5,022 bases of DNA from Verrucomicrobiota bacterium. GTDB lineage: Bacteria; Verrucomicrobiota; Verrucomicrobiia; Chthoniobacterales; JAFAMB01. Under the pieces are notes generated by a model that was given only the letters and a program-made list of their open reading frames with translations, ran no database searches and had not been told where the DNA came from. How positions within the stretch are numbered: the first letter of the stretch is position 1; every line of letters starts with the position of its first letter. The stretch is from positions 1-5,022 of the forward strand of contig JAFAJU010000403.1 in assembly GCA_019236035.1 (NCBI GenBank). Reading direction: 5' to 3'. Both the position numbers and the translations under genes were made by a program. Below are positions 1-4,533 of this stretch, one piece after another.

Positions 1-1104
1 AGATTCGAGCAGAAAATCTATGATCTCGCGTCCCCATAGAAACTTGTCCAACTCTGTGCGCACGTCCGCACTAATCAATTCCTTCAAGTATTGATCAGCG
101 GCGTCGTGTTCGGCCATGGCATTCAGAAATTCGCGGTCCGGCGCCCGAATCTGATAATCGCGCAGGAGAGCAAGTCGAATCGGCATTTTATTGCCCTCGG
201 GACCACTGACCTCCTCTTCGCCGTCAAACCGCAGAGCGCGCAAAATTTCATCCACGAGTTCCGGCGAGTTGGTCGGCATGATGCCCAGGGCGTCTCCGAC
301 TTCATAGGTCAACCCTGACGCCTGGAGCGAAATCTCGTAATGACGCGTGTCCTTTTCAGAGCCTTCCCCGGTCAGTTTGCGGTTTACCAGAAGCCGTGCC
401 GGAAACGGGTTTTTGCGCGAGTAGCCGACCGGCTTTTCCGCAGTCGGCGCGGCTTCCAAAACCGGTGCAGCACCGTTCCCTGAGCCGTGCAAAGACGGTC
501 CGGTGCCCGGCAGATCAATATTTTTTAACGCTTCGAATACGCCGCGCTGCCAACGCGCTGCTCCTTCCTCGAAATCAACGTTGCAATCGATTCGCTCGAA
601 AATCCGCTTGGCGCCAAGCGCCTCCAGACGGTTATCCAGACTTTTGCCAAAACCGCAAAAGTGCTGATAGTTCGTGTCGCCCAGAGCTAGCACTGAATAT
701 CTTAACCCTGCGAGTTTGACATCATTTTCCGTGCTCAAGAGTTGCCAGAATGCAGCTGCGTTATCCGGCGGATCTCCCTCGCCCCAGGTGCTTGTGACAA
801 TGAGAGCGCACTTCTCTTGTGCCAGCACCACCGGATTCGCCGTTTCAAGAGGCGCGATCGTTGTATCATAGCCCTGCTTTTTCGCTTCCTTCACCAAACG
901 TTTGGCTATCGATTCCGCATTGCCGCTTTGCGAGCCGTACAAAATATTCAACTTCGGTTTGGCCTCAGCCGCCGGTTGGGTCAATCCGGCAGGCGCCGTC
1001 GTCTGACAGAACATGCCGGCTAGGAAACCGTTCAACCACGCGCGCTGGGACGGCGTAAAGGGGGCGCTCTCAGGGATAAAAGGTATTGATCGTTGCTGCG
1101 TCAT
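1..1104 (-). CDS. cysJ: CysJ-type diflavin reductase (sulfite reductase flavoprotein alpha-subunit family), partial: C-terminus beyond left edge
   Basis: The frame is open for 368 codons from the ATG at 1104 to base 1, with no stop. Residues 15-31 form a conserved-looking N-terminal helix (PFTPSQRAWLNGFLAGM). A flavodoxin domain covers about 51-195: the FMN phosphate loop YGSQSGNAES (56-65), STWGEGDPPDN (105-115) and LALGDTNYQHFCGFG (139-153). A Pro/Gly/Ala-rich linker (about 198-226) leads to YSRKNPFPA and the start of a CysJ/P450-reductase-type FAD-binding domain, with YEVGDALGIMPTNSPELV at 267-284. Family members are usually about 580-600 residues, so roughly 220 are missing, including the rest of the FAD domain and the NADPH-binding domain. 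The family role is electron transfer NADPH to FAD to FMN to a redox partner. As the gene sits 36 bases after nirA and follows narK, I infer that the partner is NirA or a nitrate reductase off the edge, although a true sulfite reductase role remains possible. No clear Shine-Dalgarno sequence precedes the ATG, so translation may be coupled to nirA. Confidence 0.92.
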   Translation of the reverse strand, partial: MTQQRSIPFIPESAPFTPSQRAWLNGFLAGMFCQTTAPAGLTQPAAEAKPKLNILYGSQSGNAESIAKRLVKEAKKQGYDTTIAPLETANPVVLAQEKCALIVTSTWGEGDPPDNAAAFWQLLSTENDVKLAGLRYSVLALGDTNYQHFCGFGKSLDNRLEALGAKRIFERIDCNVDFEEGAARWQRGVFEALKNIDLPGTGPSLHGSGNGAAPVLEAAPTAEKPVGYSRKNPFPARLLVNRKLTGEGSEKDTRHYEISLQASGLTYEVGDALGIMPTNSPELVDEILRALRFDGEEEVSGPEGNKMPIRLALLRDYQIRAPDREFLNAMAEHDAADQYLKELISADVRTELDKFLWGREIIDFLLES

Positions 1105-1140
1105 TTTAACGAAATTGGCTTTTCCCAACTGGTGGTAAAA
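1105..1140 (-). other. Intercistronic junction nirA/flavoprotein with 12-codon mini-ORF
   Basis: There are 36 bases between the nirA stop (TGA, 1143-1141) and the flavoprotein ATG (1104-1102). An ATG at 1144-1142 overlaps the nirA stop in the classic ATGA arrangement. It opens a frame of 12 codons (M-I-L-P-P-V-G-K-S-Q-F-R) that ends with TAA at 1108-1106, one base before the flavoprotein start. The flavoprotein lacks a convincing ribosome binding site; the purine run GGGAAAAG lies about 20 bases upstream, too far to be standard. The layout would permit termination-reinitiation through the mini-ORF, but chance is not excluded and no product is claimed. No hairpin followed by a T-run is seen here. 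Confidence 0.35.
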
Positions 1141-2934
1141 TCATGAGGAGAAGAGCTCCTGCAGTTCTTTGACGCTATGCCGGCGCGTGAAATCGACGAA
1201 GCTTTCGCCGCGATCGCGCTTCGCCAGATAGACCTTAAGCACATGCTCCAGCAATGTGGGCAGCTCGTTAAATGCAACGCCTCGAAAAATTTCGCGCGCC
1301 ACAGCCTGTTTCTCCCCAAAACCGCCTCCGAGTACTACGTGGTAACCCTCAACCGTATCGCCGCCTTGATTAACCTTTGCTCCGAGCAAGCCGATATCGC
1401 CCATATAGTGTTGAGCGCAGGAGTTAGGGCAACCCGTGAGATGAATGTTGATCGGCAAGTCGAGCTGAACTTTCTTTTCCAGATGCCGCGCCAAAAGAAC
1501 GGCTTGGCCTTTTGTATTGGTTGCTGCCCATTGACAGCCAGTGTTTCCCGTACACGCGATGAGGCCGCCGGAGATCCCCGTCGCCGAATGGTGAAAACCC
1601 ATTTTAACCAGGTTCTTCTTCGCCGTCTCGACAAAAGCGTCTGGCACATTCGGGATGATCAGATTCTGCCAGACAGTCAGGCGAACTTCGCCCGATCCGT
1701 AGTTCTGCGCGACGTCGGCTATCCGGCGCATTTGCTTCGGTTTCATCCGGCCGACGGTAATCACCGCACCGATATAGTTCAGGCCGGGCTGAGCTTGCTT
1801 AAACACTCCAATGTGACCGTGCTGAATGGGCACCTTCCGCGGCTCGCATTGGTCAAGCGGAAGACGCACCAGTTGGAACGCCAGCTTCCGTTCAACTTCC
1901 TCCATGTACTTCGCCAGACCCCATTTCTCGATGACGTATTTCAGTCTGGCTCTCTTCCGATTCGTCCGGTCGCCGTTTTCGACAAACACTCGAATGATTG
2001 CTGCCGCAACCGCAACGGATTGATCTGGCTTGACGAGAACACCCGCATCCGTCGCGAACTGTTGGTGACCGGTGATACCGGCCAGTTCGACACGAAAATA
2101 AATTCCAGGTGCAACACCTTTCCCTTCCGGAACGCGAATAGCAGCGAAACCGATGTCGTTCGTGTCGGCAACCACTGTGACAGAACCGCCTCCGTCGAAC
2201 GCAACATTGAATTTGCGCGGCAAATCGTACATGTCGCGATTGTTGAGGATGTAATGGTGCAGCCCCTTCGCGAACGGGCGTGTGTCGATCAATTCGTCTT
2301 TGTCGATGCCCGCCGTCGGCGTCGCTGTGATGTTTCGGACATTGTCCACGCCAGATCCCCGGGACGTCAGGCCGATCTCCTGAAGTTTGAGCAGGCACTT
2401 AACCATGTTCCGCGGCGCGATTTCCCGGATCTGGAAGTTTGCCCGCGTAGTGATATCAGCGTAACCGCCACCCCATTCTTGGGCGATGTCGGCGAGGCCC
2501 CGCAGCTGCACGGAGGTCAATTCGCCAGCCGGGATCCGGCAGCGAAGCATGAACGACTTCTGCGCCGGCGCTACATAAAAGAGGCCATGATAACGAAACC
2601 GGAATGTATCCGGTTTGTCAGGAAATTTGTCCTCGTTGGCGTGTTCGAGCAGCTTGTCCCAAGCGTCGAGCCCATGCTGCTCCAGCTTCCAAAGTTCCTG
2701 CTCACACAGATCCGAAACCGGCGTACCGTAGACTGCCTTTTCCTCCGCAGAAGTTGCGAGCTCAGCTGCGCTGTTCACCAGTCCGGGTTCTGGTACGTTC
2801 GTGATTCGGCCATCCGGCAGATGTCCCACGAAGGGTATCATCCCGTTACAAGCCAGCCCTGCGAAATACCCCTGCAGATATTCTTTCTGCTCCCGGGTGA
2901 ACGGAACATCTGAAAGAATTGTTTCAGTATTCAT
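1141..2934 (-). CDS. nirA: NirA-family siroheme nitrite (or sulfite) reductase, 597 aa
   Basis: This is a complete ATG-to-TGA gene for a cytoplasmic siroheme/[4Fe-4S] reductase that catalyses a six-electron reduction, here most likely nitrite to ammonium. The cluster/siroheme ligands are C461-x5-C467 (CTGNTGC) and C502-x3-C506 (CPNSC). The two-fold pseudo-repeat of the family is visible: ferredoxin-like half-domains at about 118-185 and 372-440, and siroheme half-domains at about 195-345 and 450-590. ITTRANFQIR (161-170) and LTVWQNLIIPNV (419-430) are the paired siroheme-pocket strands. GLTSRGSGVDNVRN (188-201) resembles plant and cyanobacterial nitrite reductases more than mycobacterial SirA. 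Unlike plant enzymes it has a roughly 100-residue N-terminal region starting with PFTREQKEYLQGYFAGL (11-27), similar to the start of the downstream flavoprotein. It begins 9 bases after narK, with a weak AGG overlapping the narK stop as the only candidate ribosome binding site. Sulfite reductase activity is the main alternative; the narK neighbour favours nitrite. Confidence 0.95.
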   Translation of the reverse strand: MNTETILSDVPFTREQKEYLQGYFAGLACNGMIPFVGHLPDGRITNVPEPGLVNSAAELATSAEEKAVYGTPVSDLCEQELWKLEQHGLDAWDKLLEHANEDKFPDKPDTFRFRYHGLFYVAPAQKSFMLRCRIPAGELTSVQLRGLADIAQEWGGGYADITTRANFQIREIAPRNMVKCLLKLQEIGLTSRGSGVDNVRNITATPTAGIDKDELIDTRPFAKGLHHYILNNRDMYDLPRKFNVAFDGGGSVTVVADTNDIGFAAIRVPEGKGVAPGIYFRVELAGITGHQQFATDAGVLVKPDQSVAVAAAIIRVFVENGDRTNRKRARLKYVIEKWGLAKYMEEVERKLAFQLVRLPLDQCEPRKVPIQHGHIGVFKQAQPGLNYIGAVITVGRMKPKQMRRIADVAQNYGSGEVRLTVWQNLIIPNVPDAFVETAKKNLVKMGFHHSATGISGGLIACTGNTGCQWAATNTKGQAVLLARHLEKKVQLDLPINIHLTGCPNSCAQHYMGDIGLLGAKVNQGGDTVEGYHVVLGGGFGEKQAVAREIFRGVAFNELPTLLEHVLKVYLAKRDRGESFVDFTRRHSVKELQELFSS

Positions 2935-2950
2935 CTTGACGACCTAGATC
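2935..2950 (-). promoter_or_regulatory. narK/nirA junction: nirA ribosome binding site overlapping narK stop
   Basis: Only 9 bases separate the narK stop (TAG, 2946-2944) from the nirA ATG (2934-2932). The only purine-rich candidate is the AGG formed by the last two bases of the stop codon and the next G, about 8-9 bases upstream of the ATG. This arrangement implies translational coupling between transporter and reductase and supports an operon. Confidence 0.5.
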
Positions 2951-4149
2951 CGCGCCCCGGCGAGTGCGCCCCAAGTGCTCCGCCATCTCGTTTTCACCAC
3001 GCTGAGGCCGGCGATCGCCAGGAAACAGAGCGAGGCGAAAATGAGAAAGCCTGGTTGGTAAGAGCCGGTGATGCCCTTTGAAAACCCGAGCGAACTGGCC
3101 AGGTAAAATCCGCCAATCCCGCCGCCTGCGCCCACCAGGCCGGTCATGATGCCAATTTCACCGCGGAAACGCTGCGGAAGCAGCTGAAAAACGGCGCCGT
3201 TAGCCATTCCGAGGGATCCGGAGGCCACCACGAAAAGAGCGAGATTCATAGGCAGGTTGTGGATTGTTGCTGCAGCGACCAAGGCCAGCCCCGCTACGAG
3301 ATAAAACCGGTACAGCGATCGGATTCCGCCGATCTGGTCTGCCGTCGCGCCGCCGATCGGCCGCATCGCTGCGCCTACAAACGTGCAAAGGGCCGCGATA
3401 TCGCCGCCCTGAACGGGCGGGAGACCGAACTCGCCCTTGAAATATAGAACATAGGAACTGGCCAGGCCGACGAATCCGCCGAAGCTGATCGTGTAGTAAA
3501 AGCAGAACCAATGCGCATCCGGATTTTTGAGCAGCGCCGAATAATCGGAGAGTTTTCTCCTTTTGACCTCACCCGGCGCCTCTTTCGAGACCAGAGCGTA
3601 TATGATTAGAACGAGCAGCGCCGGGAGAAGCGCGAAACCAAACACGTTTTTCCAGCCGTACGCTTCAGCCAATCGCGGCGCAAGCAGGCTATCGATGACC
3701 ACGCCGACATTTCCGGCGCCCGCGAGCCCCATGACGACACCCTGCATACTGGGCGGATACCAGCGCCCGGCCTGCGGCAGTGCAACCGCAAAGCTTGCGC
3801 CGGCAAAGCCGAGCACAAGGCCCATTAAGAGTGTCGCTTGATAGTTGGGTAACCCAAAAATCCACGCTAACGCCAAACCCGCGATAACCACGATCTGGGC
3901 CATTATTCCGGAGTTTTTCGCGCCGATACGGTCCACCAGTAATCCAAGGAAAATCCGCAGCATCGCACCCGACAAAATCGGAACGGCCACCATGAGTCCC
4001 TTCTCTCCGGCCGAAAGTCCGAGTGATTCTCCGATCTGTGCACCGAGCGGGCCGAGCACGGTCCAGACCATGAAACTGAAGTCGAAATACAAAAAGGCAG
4101 TCAGCAGTGTCGGCCAATGGCCGGAGCGAGTTAGATCCGATAATTTCAT
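2944..4149 (-). CDS. narK: NarK/NasA-type nitrate/nitrite transporter (MFS, NNP family), 401 aa
   Basis: This is a complete MFS membrane protein with about 12 hydrophobic helices, two six-helix halves and a basic cytoplasmic loop at about 188-212. NNP-family marks are clear. Both glycine-rich nitrate signatures are present, GLAGAGNVGVV (141-151, TM5) and GLVGAGGGIGG (337-347, TM11). R65 in TM2 (GAMLRIF) and R263 (AAMRPIGG) match the two arginines that coordinate the anion in NarK. The MFS loop motif G-x-L-V-D-R-x-G-A-K lies at 69-78, and GNGAVFQLLPQRF is typical of the family near 317-328. The length of 401 fits the compact assimilatory branch; E. coli NarK is about 460. The start MKLSDLTRSGHWPTLL places TM1 immediately after a short cytoplasmic tail, as in relatives; the purines AGGGA lie almost against the ATG, so the ribosome binding site is poor. 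As first gene of the operon it would import nitrate and/or nitrite; the direction (uptake or exchange) cannot be read from sequence. Confidence 0.95.
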   Translation of the reverse strand: MKLSDLTRSGHWPTLLTAFLYFDFSFMVWTVLGPLGAQIGESLGLSAGEKGLMVAVPILSGAMLRIFLGLLVDRIGAKNSGIMAQIVVIAGLALAWIFGLPNYQATLLMGLVLGFAGASFAVALPQAGRWYPPSMQGVVMGLAGAGNVGVVIDSLLAPRLAEAYGWKNVFGFALLPALLVLIIYALVSKEAPGEVKRRKLSDYSALLKNPDAHWFCFYYTISFGGFVGLASSYVLYFKGEFGLPPVQGGDIAALCTFVGAAMRPIGGATADQIGGIRSLYRFYLVAGLALVAAATIHNLPMNLALFVVASGSLGMANGAVFQLLPQRFRGEIGIMTGLVGAGGGIGGFYLASSLGFSKGITGSYQPGFLIFASLCFLAIAGLSVVKTRWRSTWGALAGARI

Positions 4150-4174
4150 TCCCTATAGCCTGGTGGTTGTGGAC

Positions 4175-4190
4175 ATTGGGTCCGACCAAT
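4175..4190. repeat. Inverted repeat ATTGG-N6-CCAAT, possible operator for narK
   Basis: A 16-base dyad with perfect 5-base arms around a 6-base spacer (ATTGGGTCCGACCAAT) lies 26 bases upstream of the narK ATG, where the 5' leader or transcription start would be. It has the size of a regulator half-site pair, but no regulator family is recognised. A chance match is possible. Confidence 0.3.
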
Positions 4191-4208
4191 AAGCGGCTAC
4201 GATGCCAA
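4191..4208 (-). promoter_or_regulatory. Partial sigma-54-like promoter upstream of narK
   Basis: On the minus strand the sequence is TTGGCATCGTAGCCGCTT. It has the -24 GG (TTGGCA) and a GC exactly 10 bases later, followed by T, as in the consensus YTGGCACG-N4-TTGCW. The -12 element is poor (CCGC instead of TTGC). The position would give a leader of roughly 30 bases before the narK ATG. Nitrogen-assimilation operons are often driven by NtrC and sigma-54, so the match is worth recording, but it is weak and no upstream NtrC-type site was recognised. Confidence 0.2.
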
Positions 4209-4235
4209 CCTCTTTGAATTTCAGAAAAAATTGGC
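4204..4235. repeat. 32-base imperfect dyad (GCCAA ... TTGGC) upstream of narK
   Basis: GCCAA (4204-4208) and TTGGC (4231-4235) are inverted arms around an AT-rich core. In the core, TGAATTTCA (4215-4223) is itself palindromic and centred on nearly the same point (4219 against 4219.5). Ten of the 16 mirrored positions pair. It is better read as a possible protein-binding site than as a terminator, because it lies upstream of narK, its stem is not GC-rich and a T-run does not follow it. Confidence 0.3.
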
Positions 4236-4267
4236 TGACCTCCGAATGACACCGTCCCAGTCGGCGT

Positions 4268-4281
4268 GATTACTATTAATC
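4268..4281. repeat. Perfect 5-base inverted repeat GATTA-N4-TAATC
   Basis: GATTACTATTAATC is a compact AT-rich dyad 119 bases upstream of the narK start. On the minus strand it contains TAATAG, a mediocre -10-like hexamer, so it might be part of a promoter or an operator over one. Nothing else supports the assignment. Confidence 0.2.
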
Positions 4282-4428
4282 CCCGGGAAAACGCGGCTGC
4301 GCGCCCCTCCTCAGATGTCGCCTCTTGAGCAGAAATGGCCAAAAAGCGACAATGTAGCATAGGCTTCCAGCCTGGATCCGCGGCGCGCCGCAATGCGCCC
4401 AATGTACGGTTTGCCTACGTTGTAGCAT

Positions 4429-4447
4429 CGACCCATTGAACGGGTCG
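4429..4447. repeat. GC-rich inverted repeat CGACCC-N7-GGGTCG upstream of the TPR gene
   Basis: Six-base perfect arms flank a 7-base spacer (ATTGAAC), about 87 bases upstream of the GTG start of the TPR gene. As RNA it would form a small hairpin, but no T-run follows on either strand, so it is not a standard intrinsic terminator. An operator for the plus-strand gene is the more natural reading, with low confidence. Confidence 0.3.
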
Positions 4448-4533
4448 TCTTCGGTCCATGTCCAATCATCTAATTTAGCCGCTGGCCAGTCCGCACGTGC
4501 GCCCCCCAACAGCCGCACCGTCTTTTTGAGTCC

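Larger units (their letters stand above)
4150..4533. other. Divergent intergenic region between narK and the TPR gene
   Basis: This stretch of 384 bases has no gene that I can support on either strand. Reading frames across it show no family resemblance and are shadows of the flanking genes or random. It must hold the promoters of both divergent genes. It contains several dyads (4175-4190, 4204-4235, 4268-4281, 4380-4391, 4429-4447), listed separately where useful, and five copies of CCAAT/ATTGG (4175, 4186, 4230, 4399, 4462), more than the roughly one expected by chance for this length. No convincing sigma-70 -35/-10 pair, riboswitch or tRNA was found. Confidence 0.6.

Noticed and set aside
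396..1058. Several plus-strand frames of 65-107 codons across the flavoprotein region
   Set aside because: All are shadows of the minus-strand flavoprotein, whose motifs continue through the whole stretch without a frameshift.
1177..2913. 578-codon plus-strand open frame opposite nirA
   Set aside because: It is codon-for-codon antisense to nirA, which has all family motifs. The frame exists only because nirA avoids TTA, CTA and TCA. The translation shows no recognisable domain. The codon avoidance itself is reported as a finding.
4361..4391. Small hairpin AGGCT-TCC-AGCCT (4361-4373) and 12-base palindrome GCGGCGCGCCGC (4380-4391)
   Set aside because: The hairpin has a 3-base loop and no T-run, and the palindrome is pure GC-rich sequence. 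Neither looks like a terminator or a known site.
4150..4400. ANTAR/NasR-type two-hairpin leader in front of narK
   Set aside because: Such antitermination leaders are common in nitrate operons, so I looked for paired stems with hexaloops on the minus strand, but no convincing pair followed by a terminator was found.
3689..4402. 237-codon minus-strand frame overlapping narK and the intergenic region
   Set aside because: Most of it is an alternative frame inside narK, which is clearly the real gene. The upstream part shows no family resemblance and no ribosome binding site was identified.
4173..4405. 8-base inverted pair ACATTGGG (4173-4180) and CCCAATGT (4398-4405) in the intergenic region
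   Set aside because: About one such pair is expected by chance in 384 bases, and the match does not extend.
4353..4428. Direct repeat TGTAGCAT at 4353-4360 and 4421-4428
   Set aside because: An 8-base repeat at this spacing is within chance expectation, and neighbouring bases do not extend it.
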